A stretch of DNA of 64,000 nt. Source: DATFRY01 sp963764695. Its GTDB lineage: Bacteria > Myxococcota_A > Polyangia > Haliangiales > Haliangiaceae. Positions 26,403 through 37,610 of this stretch are shown here, piece after piece. Where the stretch lies: assembly GCA_963764695.1 (NCBI GenBank), contig CAVXTW010000020.1:992001-1056000 (forward strand), written 5' to 3'. Both the position numbers and the translations under genes were made by a program. The notes beneath the pieces are model-generated. The model ran no database searches, was not told the origin of the DNA, and saw only the letters and a program-made list of their open reading frames with translations. Position 1 is the first letter of the stretch. Each line of letters begins with the position of its first letter.

Positions 26403-27600
26403 TCACCCGCGCCGCCGGCGCCGCCGCGCCAGGGGCATGAGCGCCAGCAGCGCCAGCACCGGCGCGGCCGCGCCCGGGCTCGAGGCCCGGCAGCCGCAGC
26501 CGTCGCCGGGCAGGACGTTCACCTCGAACGCCACCTCCGCGGACAGAGAGGGGATCCCGTCGTCGGCGACCACGACCGTGAACTCGTCGGCCCCCTCGTA
26601 GTCGTCGCCGGCCCGGTAGGTCACCACGCCGTCCCCGTCGACAGACGCCTCGCCGTGGGTCGGGGCGGTCCCGACCGCGTAGGTGTGGGCGTCGGCGGTG
26701 TCCGCGTCGCTGACCGTGAGGACCGCGTTCGACCGAGTCTCCCGACTTGACCTCGAGGCTTGTCGCGTCGGCGGTCGCCTCCGGGCGCGCGTTGCAGGTG
26801 GCGCGCGGGATGGACTGGCCGCTCTCCGCCTCGATCCAGTCCAGCACCGCGTCCGGCCGCACGTAGATGCCGCCCTCGCCGCACGGCACCGACGCATCGT
26901 CGTAGCCGCGCGAGGTGACGCCGACCAGGAACTCGCCGACGTCGGTGAGCAGGTACAGCGGCCCGCCGGAGTCGCCGAAACAGGAGTTGACGTTGTCGCC
27001 GCCGGCGGCCAGCTCGCCGCCGGGGCTCACCGAGGCGTTGCAGCCGCGGCCGCTGGTGCAGTCGATGTCGGTGACCGAGGACTCCGCCTCCATCAGGAGG
27101 TTGGTCGAGCGCTCGCCCTGCTGGTCGGTCGCGCCCCAGCCGACGATGGCGACCGGCGCGCCGTCGGCCAGGTACCGCTCCAGCACGCAGCCGGTGGCCA
27201 GCACGCGCGGCGTGACCTCTGCCGGCCGCTCGAGGATGAGCAGGCCGACGTCGTAGGTGGTGAACGAGTCCGGGTGCTCGATGGCGTCGACCACCGGGAT
27301 GCTCTCGCCCTCGGCGTTCAGGTCGGTGACGCCGACCTTCACCGAGGTCACGCCGGAGATGCAGTGCCCGGCGGTGACGACAAGGTCGGGGGCGATGAGG
27401 GTGCCGGTGCAGCCCGGCTCCTCCTCGAAGAAGACCGCGGCGGCGTCGTCCCACTTGCCGGCGTCGGCCGGGCCGCCGCCCACCACGGGCGGAGGGGGCG
27501 CGGCCGGCTCGCCACCCGGGGGCGGCGAGGCCCCGGCAGGGGCATGCGCGGCGGTCAGCGCGAGCGCTGCCATCGCGAGCGCGGGGCCGGGTGTGCGCAT
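26403..27600 (-). pseudogene. Secreted trypsin-like serine protease with MYXO-CTERM tail, +1 frameshift
   Basis: From ATG 27600 (GAGGA upstream) a signal peptide and Pro-rich linker lead into a trypsin domain with H79 (TAGHC), D117 (TYDVGLLIL) and S211 (GDSGGP). The frame breaks after KSGDS; the next frame continues with NAVLTVSDADTADAH, a cadherin/Ig-like domain, and a C-terminus of C-x-C, hydrophobic helix and Arg cluster (GCGCRASS, VLALLALMPLARRRRR), which is the MYXO-CTERM sorting signal processed by myxosortase. Removing one base near 26733 restores a single ~400-residue surface-anchored protease. Both parts are well conserved, so the lesion is recent or an error. Confidence 0.75.
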
Positions 27601-27715
27601 GAGTGGGAATCCTCGCATGGCCGCGCGGAGGGTGCCGCATGTTTCCCGCCCGTCTCTCGGCCCGATCCGCCGGTCAGATTCAGAACCGGCGTCAAGTCGC
27701 TGTACCATGGGCGCC

Positions 27716-29368
27716 ATGAAGAGACGGAGAGCGCTCGCGATCACTCTCGCGGCGCTGGTGGCCGGCCCGATGGCATGCGGTGGCGGCGAGGGCGGCGACG
27801 GCGACGATGGGGCTGATGGGGCCGATGGGGCCGATGACGGGGACGGTGGCGACGGCGGCATCGAGCCGCCCGCGCCGGTCTGCGACGAGGCCGGCGGCGA
27901 CGCGGCCGCGCAGACGCCGGAGCTGGCCTTCGCCGTGGGCGACCGCGGCGACGAGGCCTGGCTGGCCTCGCCGGTGGTCGTCGATCTCGACGGAGACGGT
28001 GATCCCGAGATCGCAGCCGGGCGCGACGAGCGCATGATCGTGTGGAGCAGCGACGGGCAGGTGCTGTGGACCGACGGCACCGAGGGACGGATCTGGTCGT
28101 CGCCGGTGGCGGCCGACCTGGACCCGGGCAAGGGCGGGCTCGAGCTGGCCGCCGCCTCGCGCGGGAGCATCTACGCCTGGGACGCGGCCGGCCAGCCGCT
28201 CGACGGCTTCCCGTTCGAGTGGCGCGACGAGATGCGCTCGCTGGCCGCCGGCGACATCGACGGCGACGGCGAGCTGGAGCTTGTCGCGGTCACCACCAAC
28301 CCGCTCGACGCCGGCGACCAGCGCGACATCGTCATCGCGGTCGAGGCCGACGGCCAGATCGTGGAGGGCTTCCCGGCCAACACCGGCGGCAGCTCCGGCT
28401 GCGACGACGAGTGCTACGTCACCGGCGGCTACGATCAGAACCTGGCCCTGGGCGACGTCGACGGGGACGGCCGCGCCGACATCCTGGCGCCGCAGGACAA
28501 CGCGTACATGAGCCTGCACGACGGCACCGGCCGCGCCTTCGACGCCGCCGACATCTTCGAGGGCCGCAGCAAGTTCATGGGCATCCGCTTCCTCCACGAC
28601 TACGACCAGGCCCGCCAGGGCTACGCCGACGACGAGGACTCGGCCAACCAGGCCCACTTCACCAACTCGGCGCCGGCCATCGCCGACATGGACGGCGACG
28701 GCATCGGCGATCTGGTCGTGCTCGGCTCGGTGCAGAACGCGGCCCAGTCGGAGCGCGAGCGCGGCGTGGCGCTGTGGGTGGTGCACAACGACGGCCGCCG
28801 GCTGGACAGCTGGCAAACGCCGCTGCACGTGCCGGAGTACCGGGCCGGGCTGTGGGACTTCGAGGAAACCAACGTGGTCGCGGCGACGAACCAGGTCGCC
28901 GTTGTCGACCTCGATCCGGACCTGCCCGGCCCCGAGGTGGTGTTCGCCGGCTTCGACGGCCGCGTGCACGCCGTGTCGGCCGCCGCCGACGAGCTGTGGT
29001 CGGCGTCGTTCACCACCGACAGCGACGTGCTGACCGGCGGCGTGGCGGTGGCCGACCTGTCGCGCGACGGGCGGCCGGAGATCGTGTTCGCCACCTACTC
29101 GCCGGAGGACGGGCGCTCCGCCCTGTTCGTGCTCGACGGCGGCGGCAACCCGGTGGCCGAGCTGCCGCTGCCCGGCCGCGGCGCCATGGCGGTGCCGACC
29201 ATCGCCGACGCCGACGGCGACGGCCAGCTCGAGATCGCGGTCAGCCTCAAGGACGCCGACGGCGGCGACGAGGTGCTGGTCTACACCGTGCCCGGCTCCG
29301 GCGCCGACTGCCTGCTGTGGCCGACCGGGCGCGGTAACTACCGCCGCGACGGCTATCTGCCGGACTGA
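27716..29368 (+). CDS. FG-GAP/VCBS-repeat lipoprotein
   Basis: 550 residues. A lipobox-like PMAC follows a basic/hydrophobic signal (MKRRRALAITLAALVAG), then a Gly/Asp-rich linker. The mature protein contains about seven FG-GAP-type calcium-binding repeats (VVDLDGDGDPEI, AGDIDGDGELEL, GDVDGDGRADI, IADMDGDGIGDL, ADADGDGQLEI), which would fold as a beta-propeller. Such proteins are usually cell-surface or adhesion components; no enzyme motif is seen. ATG 27716 is chosen over 27707 because it begins the basic signal sequence directly. It is divergent from the protease gene and convergent with the SEC-C gene. Confidence 0.85.
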   Translation: MKRRRALAITLAALVAGPMACGGGEGGDGDDGADGADGADDGDGGDGGIEPPAPVCDEAGGDAAAQTPELAFAVGDRGDEAWLASPVVVDLDGDGDPEIAAGRDERMIVWSSDGQVLWTDGTEGRIWSSPVAADLDPGKGGLELAAASRGSIYAWDAAGQPLDGFPFEWRDEMRSLAAGDIDGDGELELVAVTTNPLDAGDQRDIVIAVEADGQIVEGFPANTGGSSGCDDECYVTGGYDQNLALGDVDGDGRADILAPQDNAYMSLHDGTGRAFDAADIFEGRSKFMGIRFLHDYDQARQGYADDEDSANQAHFTNSAPAIADMDGDGIGDLVVLGSVQNAAQSERERGVALWVVHNDGRRLDSWQTPLHVPEYRAGLWDFEETNVVAATNQVAVVDLDPDLPGPEVVFAGFDGRVHAVSAAADELWSASFTTDSDVLTGGVAVADLSRDGRPEIVFATYSPEDGRSALFVLDGGGNPVAELPLPGRGAMAVPTIADADGDGQLEIAVSLKDADGGDEVLVYTVPGSGADCLLWPTGRGNYRRDGYLPD

Positions 29369-29378
29369 GCCCCGGGCA

Positions 29379-29935
<557 letters not shown>

Positions 29936-29936
<1 letters not shown>

Positions 29937-30865
29937 CACGAGTACCGCGGCACGTTCGGATCGACCTCGCGCGACCACGCGTCGATACCGCCCGACAGGT
30001 TGTAGACCTCGCGGAAGCCGAGGCCGATGAACTGCTGCGCCGCGGCCCGGCTGCGCTGGCCGTGGTGGCAGTAGAAGACGATCGGGGTGGCCCGGTCGAG
30101 ACTCTCGAGGTGATCGAGCGCGGCCTGGTCGAGCGGCTTGCTCTGGGCGATGTGGGCGCGGGCGCGCTCGTCGGGCGGGCGCACGTCGTAGAGCTCCTTC
30201 AGGCCGGCCTCGAGCCTGGCCTTGAGGTCGGCCGGCGACAGCGGCCGCACCGCGGCCGGGCCGTTCGGGTTGTCCATGCGGAAGCCTGCCCCCTGCGGGC
30301 CGCTGACGAAGTCGATCCTGAGCCCGCCGGCGCGCTTGGCCGAGATCGCATCGATGAGCAGGGTCAGCCCGCCGGAGGTGAGCTCGATGTCTCCCGGGCG
30401 GCGCGGGCCGAGCTCCAGCTCGTGCTCGAACTCGGGGCTGATGGCGATGTGCACGTGCTCGTCGGGGCCGGCGTCGGTCAGCGCCTCGCGCAGCGCCGCC
30501 ACCGCGGCCGGCGTGAGCTGCACGTCCGGCGCCTCGACCGGCTCGGCCTCCACGCCCAGCTTCCTGGCCAGCTCGCCGGACGCGAACATCTCCTTGACGA
30601 TGTCGGAGCCGCCGACGAACTCACCGCCGATGTAGAGCTGCGGGATGGTCGGCCACGACGAGAAGTCCTTGACCCCCTGCCGGACGGCAGGGTCGGCCAG
30701 CACATTCACCGTCTTGTATTCGGGGACCAGGCTGTTCAGGATCTGCACCACGGCGGCGGAGAAGCCGCACTGCGGAAAGCTGCGGGATCCTTTCATGAAC
30801 AGGACGACGTTCTGGGACTTGACCAGGTCTTCGATCTGCCGAAGGGTCTCTGGGCTGCTGGACAT
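29936..30865 (-). CDS. Monothiol glutaredoxin - HesB-like - rhodanese fusion
   Basis: 309 residues in three parts. Residues 1-105 are a Grx4-type monothiol glutaredoxin (active site C33-GFS, SWPTIPQLYIGGEFVGG), a family that carries [2Fe-2S] clusters. Residues ~113-200 resemble an A-type (HesB/IscA) iron-sulfur carrier fold, but the usual three cysteines are absent. Residues ~215-309 form a rhodanese domain with catalytic Cys in VFYCHHGQRS. The combination points to iron-sulfur or persulfide handling in the cytoplasm. The start ATG at 30865 has GAGG six bases upstream. It is translationally coupled to the SEC-C gene. Confidence 0.85.
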
Positions 30866-30949
30866 GACGTACCTCGAGGTGACGGCGAAGGATAGCCTCC
30901 CCCTGGCGACTTTGGCCAGGGGGGCAGCCCATCGTCCGGGTGAACGCGA

Positions 30950-32081
<1,132 letters not shown>

Positions 32082-32107
<26 letters not shown>

Positions 32108-33140
32108 CGCGGGCCAGCTCGTCGGCGCGCGCCGCGGTCCACGCCGCCTCGGTCTCCAGACCGTGGCCGGCGAAGAAGCGGGTCAGCTCGCGGTAGCGCC
32201 GGCCCGGCGCGAAGCCGACCGCGTGGAACAGCTTGCGCAGGCAGACCGGGCACAGGTTCATCGGGCGGCGATCGGTCTCGGCCAGGTGGTTCGAGCCGTT
32301 CATGACGCACTCGTAGTAGGTGCAGTGCTCCATCCCGAACATGTGGCCGATCTCGTGGGCCATGACCTTGAGCGCGCGGCTGCGCACCCAGGACGCCGCG
32401 TCGCGCCCGGACGACGGGTGGTAGCGGGCGATGCTGTACACGCCGACGCGCTCGCGAAAGCTGGCCATGCCGAAGACGAAGCTCCAGCTCGGCTCCGGGT
32501 AGAGATCGACCGCCGTCAGGCCGACAAGGCAGTAGGCATCGGCCGGCAGGATCGAGCGCAGGTGCTCGAGCACGTCGGTGGCCAGCATCTGCATGCGGCC
32601 GTCGTGGCGGCGGGTGTGCGCCCTGATGTCATCGACCGCGATCGCGGGCAGGACGCGCACCGGCAGCTGGAAGTGAGCGCGGGTGAAGTCGGCCAGGAGA
32701 TCGAGCGGCGGCGCGGCGCGGCCGAGATCGCCCAGCGGCGCGATGTAGATCGTGCGCCTGCCGCCGCCCGGCCGGTTGGGGCGCGCGGCGACGAACTGAT
32801 CGTAGGTCTGTCCCGCCTCGTCGTGCTCGGCCAGCCAGTCTCCCGCCTGCGGCGCGGCGACCGGGATGAATCCGGGCCCGGGTGCGAACGCGGCGCGCAG
32901 CTCGGCGGAGAGCCCGGCCAGGCCGCCCGCGGCCCTGACCCGGGTGCGCGCGTCCGGCACCGCGAAGTGAAGCGCCGTGTCCTCGGGCCCGCCGGCAGCC
33001 GCCACCGCCTGCGCTGTCTGCGGCTGGTCCGGCGACGGTTCGGCGCGCGGGGCAGGGGCCGTCGGATCGCAGCCCGCGGCAGCGACCGCGACGGCGACCA
33101 GCGCCATCCGCGCGACCCCGCGTCGTTCGCGCCGCTGCAT
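32082..33140 (-). CDS. Archaemetzincin-family metalloprotease, lipoprotein form
   Basis: 352 residues. A basic N-terminus and hydrophobic stretch reach AAAGC, a lipobox, so the enzyme is probably lipid-anchored. After a linker (25-60) the catalytic motif HEIGHMFGMEHC gives three zinc-binding His and the Glu base. It is followed by the archaemetzincin-specific Cys motif (CTYYECVMNGSNH, then CPVCLRKL) that holds a second, structural zinc. Archaemetzincins cleave peptides, but natural substrates are not known. Most prokaryotic members are cytosolic and short (~180-200 aa), so the signal and ~120-residue N-terminal extension are unusual. Confidence 0.85.
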
Positions 33141-33228
33141 TCACGCTTGGTCAATCGGCCGGCGTCCCGAGTTCCGCTTTTCCGCGTCGGTGTGTGTTTT
33201 TCCGCCGGGTGTGAGACCATGCCGGGCC

Positions 33229-33882
33229 ATGGCCGACCAGGACTCTCGCGCTGGAGCGCGCTACGCCGACGCGGACATCCTCGACTACGTCAACCGCATC
33301 CACGGTCCGCACGACGAGGCGCTCGAGCACGCCTTCCGCGCCCCGGAGCGCGGCGACATCCCGGCCATCCAGGTGGGGCCCGGCGAGGGGCGGCTGCTCG
33401 AGCTGCTCCTGCGCATGGTCGGAGCCCGCCGCGTTGTCGAGGTCGGCACCCTGGCCGGCTACTCGGCGATCCGCTGCGCCCGCGCCCTCGGCCCCGACGG
33501 CAAGCTGTGGACCATCGAGATGATGCCCGAGCATGCCGAGGTGGCGCGCAGCAACATCGAGCGCGCCGGGCTGAGCGACCGGGTCGAGGTCCTCGTCGGC
33601 GAGGCGGCGAAAGTCCTGCCCACCATCGAGAAGCACGGCCCGTTCGACGCGGTCTTCATCGACGCCGACAAGGAGGGCTACGCCCACTACGGCAGCTGGG
33701 CCGCGCGCCATCTGCGCACGGGCGGCCTCCTGCTCGGCGACAACGCGTTCCTGTTCGGCGGCCTGCTCGGCGACACGCCGGCGGCGGTGGCCATGCGCCG
33801 CTTCCACGAGGAAGCTGCGGCCGCCTTCGAGTCGGTCTGCATCCCGACGCCGGACGGCCTGCTGCTCGGCATCAAGCGCTGA
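33229..33882 (+). CDS. SAM-dependent O-methyltransferase (caffeoyl-CoA OMT type)
   Basis: 217 residues, typical length for the family. SAM-binding motif VVEVGTLAGYSAIRCA, the acidic loop WTIEMMPEHAEVAR, metal-binding and catalytic VFIDADKEGYAHY, and GDNAFLFG match class I metal-dependent O-methyltransferases (PF01596), which methylate catechols and related phenols. ATG 33229 gives the normal N-terminal helix. It is divergent from the archaemetzincin gene with 88 bp between them, and 47 bp upstream of the DUF2236 gene, so these two plus-strand genes may be co-transcribed. Confidence 0.88.
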   Translation: MADQDSRAGARYADADILDYVNRIHGPHDEALEHAFRAPERGDIPAIQVGPGEGRLLELLLRMVGARRVVEVGTLAGYSAIRCARALGPDGKLWTIEMMPEHAEVARSNIERAGLSDRVEVLVGEAAKVLPTIEKHGPFDAVFIDADKEGYAHYGSWAARHLRTGGLLLGDNAFLFGGLLGDTPAAVAMRRFHEEAAAAFESVCIPTPDGLLLGIKR

Positions 33883-33929
33883 TCTCGCCGCCCGGCCAGG
33901 ACGAAGTGAGGTGTAGTACCGTGGAGCCG

Positions 33930-34883
33930 ATGGAGATCGTCTCGCGCGATCAGCTGGAGGTCGGCCTGGCGCGCGCCCGCGCCCAGGTGCGAGACCCGCA
34001 GGCCGGCATCTACGGGCCGGGCAGCGTGTCCTGGCAGATCAACCGCGAGGTGATCCAGATGTGGGGCGGCGGCCGCGCCATCCTGCTGCAGCTGGCCCAC
34101 CCGTTCGTCGCCCACGCGGTCGACCAGCACTCGCGCACCCGCACCGACGCGCGCGGCCGCTTCCAGCGCACCTTCGCCAACGTGTTCGCCATGGCATTCG
34201 GCGACCTGGACCACGCCTTCCGCGCCGCCCGCCGCGTGCACGCCATCCACACCCGCGTGCGCGGCGAGATCGACGAGGACGTCGGCTCCTGGCGGCGCGG
34301 CACCCGCTACCACGCCAACGACGTCGCCTCGCTGTTCTGGGTCCACGCCACGCTGGTGGACACCTCGCTGGTCGTGCGCGAGGCGCTGTTCGGTCCGCTC
34401 GAGCCGGGCCAGGCCGAGCGCTTCTACCAGGAGCAGAAGCGCTTCGCGTACCTGTTCGGCATCCCGGACGCCGCCATGCCGGCCGACCACGCCGGCTTCC
34501 GCGAGTACATGGCCCGGATGCTGAGCTCGGGCGAGATCGCGGTGGGGCGGCCGGCCCGCGAGATCGCGCGCTTCGTGCTCGCGCCGCCCACGCCGGCGCT
34601 CGGGCCGGTCATGGACTGGTACCAGGTGATGACCGCGGGCCTCTTGCCGCCGCGGCTGCGAGACGAGTTCGGTCTGCGCTTCGGCAGGCTGGAGCGCACG
34701 CTCTACCGCGCCTCGGTGGCGGCCATGCGGCCCACCATCCGCGCGCTGCCGCGCCAGCTGCGCTACTTCCCCGGCTACCTGGAAGCCGAGGCGCGTCTGG
34801 GCGCGCGCCGGCCGCGCTTGCTGGGACGCCTCGCCGATCGGGTCGCGCTCACCGGCCTGGGCATCTGGCCGCGCGGCACCTGA
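33930..34883 (+). CDS. DUF2236 (oxygenase MpaB-like) protein
   Basis: 317 residues. The family signature is seen in INREVIQMWGGGRAILLQLAHP, FVAHAVDQHS and RRGTRYHANDVASLFWVHAT (the conserved His residues coordinate a haem b in characterised latex-clearing and MpaB proteins), with WYQVMTAGLLPPRLRDEFGL towards the end. Members include oxygenases acting on rubber or isoprenoids, but most are uncharacterised. ATG 33930 has GGAG five bases upstream; GTG 33921 is also in frame. It is convergent with the ECF sigma gene (15 bp apart). Confidence 0.85.
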   Translation: MEIVSRDQLEVGLARARAQVRDPQAGIYGPGSVSWQINREVIQMWGGGRAILLQLAHPFVAHAVDQHSRTRTDARGRFQRTFANVFAMAFGDLDHAFRAARRVHAIHTRVRGEIDEDVGSWRRGTRYHANDVASLFWVHATLVDTSLVVREALFGPLEPGQAERFYQEQKRFAYLFGIPDAAMPADHAGFREYMARMLSSGEIAVGRPAREIARFVLAPPTPALGPVMDWYQVMTAGLLPPRLRDEFGLRFGRLERTLYRASVAAMRPTIRALPRQLRYFPGYLEAEARLGARRPRLLGRLADRVALTGLGIWPRGT

Positions 34884-34898
34884 TCGAGACCGGGCGGT

Positions 34899-36177
34899 TC
34901 ACGGCGCGCCTTCGACCTCGGCCAGGCGGCGGTTGAGGAAGCGGCGCTCGGCCTCGTTGCCGGCCAGGGCGATCGCCTCGCGATAGGCGGCGGCGGCCTC
35001 GTCGCCGCGCCCGAGCCGGCGCAGGAGATCGGCGCGCGCCGCGGGCAGGAGGTGATAGCGGGGCAGGGCGCCGGACGCGGCCAGTCGATCGAGCAGCTCC
35101 AGGCCCGCCTCCGGCCCCTCGGCCATGGCCACGGCCGCCGCGCGGTTGAGCTCGACCACCGGTGTCGGCACGATGCCGCGCAGCACGCCGTACAGCGCGG
35201 CGATCTGCGGCCAGTCGGTGTCGGCCGGCCGCTCGGCGCGGGCGTGCACCGCGGCGATGGCCGACTGCACCGCGTACTGCCCGACCGGGCGGCCGAGCAG
35301 CGCGCGCTCGACCAGCGGCAGCGCCTCGTCGATCTGCGACCGGTTCCAGCGGCCGCGGTCCTGATCCTCGAGCAGCACCAGCTCTCCGTCGGTGCCGACC
35401 CGCGCCGGGCGCCGCGCGTCGTGCAGCAGCATCAGCGCGAGCAGGCCCTGCACCTCGGCCTCGCCGGGCAGAAGCTGCACCAGCAGGCGGCCCAGCCGGA
35501 TCGCCTCGGCGCCGAGATCCACGCGCAGGAGCGCGTCTCCGGCGGTCGCCGCGTAGCCCTCGTTGAAGACGAGATAGATGACCGCGGCGACCGCCTCCAG
35601 TCGCTCGCGCAGGAGCTCGGGCCCCGGCACCTGGTACGGGATGCCGGCGTCGCGGATCTTCGACTTGGCCCTGACCAGGCGCTGGGCCAGGGTCGGCACC
35701 GGCACCAGAAAGGCGCGCGCGATCTCCTCGGTGGAGAGTCCGCACAGCGTGCGCAGGGTCAGGCAGACCTGGGCCTCGGCGGCCAGCGCCGGGTGACAGC
35801 AGGTGAAGATGAGGCGCAGGCGATCGTCCTCGAGCACCGCGTCGTCGGCCGGCGTCTGCTCGACCGCCTCGAGCACCGCCTCGCCCTTCTCGTCCGCCTG
35901 CAGCCCGGCCAGGGCCTCGAGCGCGTCGCTGCGGTCGCGAAAGGCCTGGCGCCGGCGGATCGTGTCGACCGCCTTGTTGCGCGCGATGCTGGTCAGCCAG
36001 GCGCGCGGGCTGTCCGGCACGCCCTCGCGCGGCCACTGCATCGAGCGCGGCGGAGAACGCCTCCTGCAGCACGTCCTCGGCGAGATCGAAGTCGCCCAGG
36101 GCGCGGATGAGCGTGGCCAGGATGCGGCCGGACTCGGCGCGATAGAGCTGGGAGATCCGGGCCGGGAAGTTGATCAT
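34899..36177 (-). pseudogene. ECF42-group sigma factor with TPR-like extension, +1 frameshift
   Basis: From ATG 36177 region 2 begins (LYRAESGRILATLIRALGDF, then LAEDVLQEAF) and breaks after SAALD; the next frame resumes at QWPREGVPDSPRAWLTSIAR and continues through region 4 (LTLRTLCGLSTEEIARAFLV) and a ~200-residue helical C-terminal extension (DUF6596/TPR-like; GQYAVQSAIAAVHARAE, ELNRAAAVAMAEGPEAGL). One extra base at about 36039 explains the break. Length, extension and the DGPF-protein neighbour identify group ECF42, where the extension is needed for activity. There is no anti-sigma gene. The DGPF gene lies 51 bp upstream in the same operon. Confidence 0.8.
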
Positions 36178-36228
36178 CGGCCGCCTCAGAATAGCCGAGG
36201 CGGCCGCGACCGGGCGCCGGCCGCCGCC

Positions 36229-36587
36229 TTACGGCGTGTCGAAGACCATCAGCGGGCGCACCTCGATGCTGCCGATGCGGGCCGACGGGATGCGCGCGGC
36301 CAGGGCGATCGCCTCGTCCAGGTTGGCCGCCTCGACCAGGTAGAAGCCACCCAGCTGCTCGCGGGTCTCGGCGAACGGGCCGTCGGTGGTCATGGTCTTG
36401 CCGTCGCGCACCCGCACGGTGGTCGCGGTGCTGATCGGCTGCAGGGCCTCGCCGGCGCGGTGGTGGCCGCTCTGCCTTGATGCTCTCGGTGTACTCGAAG
36501 TAGTCGGCCATGAACTTGTCGGACTCGGCCTTGGACATGCCCGTCCCACTTGGACTCTTCGTCGTAGATGAGCAGCAGGTATTGCAT
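36229..36587 (-). pseudogene. DGPF/YCII-family protein, two +1 frameshifts
   Basis: Start ATG 36587 has AGGAGAG upstream. It reads MQYLLLIYDEESKWDG, shifts at about 36541, reads MSKAESDKFMADYFEYTES, shifts again at 36472, then continues to the end with TTDGPFAETREQLGGFYLVE. Each shift is one surplus base; joined, the pieces give a ~118-residue YCII-related protein carrying the DGPF motif that defines partners of ECF41/ECF42 sigma factors. The role of DGPF proteins is unknown. It is the first gene of the operon with the sigma factor and sits under a matching promoter. Confidence 0.75.
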
Positions 36588-36642
36588 CGTTCTCTCCTGG
36601 GTCGGACGCCGGGTGGCCGGCGAGTTCGGGTTCCCGGACGTG

Positions 36643-36668
36643 GTCGAACGAGGCGGCCGCGATCGACA
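36643..36668 (-). promoter_or_regulatory. Candidate ECF42-type promoter
   Basis: On the minus strand TGTCGA (36668-36663), a 16-base spacer and CGAC (36646-36643) match the -35 TGTCGA and -10 CG(A/T)C pattern reported for ECF42 sigma factors. It lies about 56 bases before the start codon of the DGPF gene, so the sigma factor would activate its own operon. The match is exact, but the motif is short and GC-rich. Confidence 0.5.
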
Positions 36669-36769
36669 GGCGCGCGCGATCTTTTCGTTCACCACCCGCG
36701 AGACCGGCGCACCGTACCGCACCGGAGCGCGAAACGCCGCGGAATCAGCGGGGAAGAGGAGAGAAGAAG

Positions 36770-36838
36770 GTCCGGCGAGACCGGCGAAAGTCGCGTCTCG
36801 AGTGCGCGAACAGTTTGGGGCGCACGGTCTCGCCGGAC
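36770..36838 (-). terminator. Large hairpin followed by pyrimidine tract
   Basis: GTCCGGCGAGACCG (36770-36783) is perfectly complementary to CGGTCTCGCCGGAC (36825-36838); the 41-base interior can form a second TGCGC/GCGCA stem. It begins 17 bp after the stop of the gene at 36855-37256, and on that strand is followed by a pyrimidine run (36752-36769) instead of a pure T-tract. Best read as the terminator of the two-gene sigma-54 operon. Confidence 0.5.
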
Positions 36839-36854
36839 GTTCGACAAGACTCAG

Positions 36855-37256
36855 TCACAGCAGCGGTTCTCCACGGCGGATCATCAGCCGCAGCGGAACG
36901 GAGAGAAACCCGCCGTCCACGACCAGGAGCTCGCTGGTGGCGGGAGGCGGGCCGATGTGGAGCGCGAACAGCGTGTAGCGACCGTGCGGGAGCACCGGGA
37001 TCGCGAAGCGGCCATCGGCCTCGGTGCTGGCCACGAACCAGGCGCCGGTCACGCTGGCGGCCACCGCCGAGCAATGCGCCACGGCGACGACGAGCGCGCC
37101 GGCCAGCGGTCGATCGAGATCGTCGACCACCCGGCCGGCGAAGCCGTCGGTCAAGCGGGCCCGCCAGACAGGTCCGTCAGCGGGCAAGGGCTCACCGCCG
37201 CGCGACGTGCGCGCGTCGGGAGCCCCGCCCGCGCCGACCGCACGGGCCGGCGTCAT
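36855..37256 (-). CDS. Small carboxypeptidase-regulatory-like domain protein
   Basis: 133 residues. After a ~40-residue polar N-terminus comes one CarboxypepD_reg/transthyretin-like sandwich (FAGRVVDDLDRPLAGALVVA, STEADGRFAIPVLPHGRYTL). No signal peptide is obvious from ATG 37256, so its location is uncertain; the family is normally extracytoplasmic. The ATG follows directly on the TGA of the upstream small gene (TGAATG), showing coupling. It is the second gene of a unit with a sigma-54-type promoter. Confidence 0.7.
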   Translation of the reverse strand: MTPARAVGAGGAPDARTSRGGEPLPADGPVWRARLTDGFAGRVVDDLDRPLAGALVVAVAHCSAVAASVTGAWFVASTEADGRFAIPVLPHGRYTLFALHIGPPPATSELLVVDGGFLSVPLRLMIRRGEPLL

Positions 37257-37505
37257 TCAGTGATAGGCGAGCTGGGGCGAGGACGCCTCCGGCTCGATGC
37301 TCGTGTCGGCTTTATCGGCGCCCTGCGCCACCGGCGTCACCTTCGCCGGGATGTCCTGCACGGCCACGCTCAGCTTGGGGACCTGCGCGCCGAATGCGAA
37401 GCCCGAGAACAGGAGCGCCATCAGAAAGAACGCCGCGAGAGCGACGTCGAGGACCATGTGCTTGCGGTTGCGAGTCAGAACTGCGTCGAGTCGGTTTCTC
37501 TTCAT
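37257..37505 (-). CDS. Small single-TM protein under a sigma-54-type promoter
   Basis: 82 residues: basic N-terminus (MKRNRLDAVLTRNRKHM), one membrane helix (VLDVALAAFFLMALLFSGFA) and a ~40-residue exported tail with no known motif. The ATG at 37505 has GGAGGG six bases upstream, which falls just after the start site expected from the -24/-12 promoter. No homologous family is recognised. The start of the 133-residue gene abuts its stop. It is the first target gene beside the FHA-type activator. Confidence 0.7.
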   Translation of the reverse strand: MKRNRLDAVLTRNRKHMVLDVALAAFFLMALLFSGFAFGAQVPKLSVAVQDIPAKVTPVAQGADKADTSIEPEASSPQLAYH

Positions 37506-37529
37506 GACCACCCTCCGGCCGCCAGGCAT

Positions 37530-37545
37530 TGCAGCCGACGTGCCG
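37530..37545 (-). promoter_or_regulatory. Sigma-54 (-24/-12) promoter
   Basis: On the minus strand 37545-37530 reads CGGCACG-TCGG-CTGCA, against the consensus TGGCACG-N4-TTGCA. The invariant GG and GC doublets have the exact 10-base spacing. The start site would be near 37519, leaving a ~14-base leader that holds just the GGAGGG ribosome site of the gene at 37505. Enhancer-like repeats lie ~65-140 bp upstream. Confidence 0.65.
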
Positions 37546-37610
37546 ATCGCGCCGACCAACAACCATCCGTAAGGACGCGGCCGGTGGTGATCCCGTTGTC
37601 CGTCTGGACA

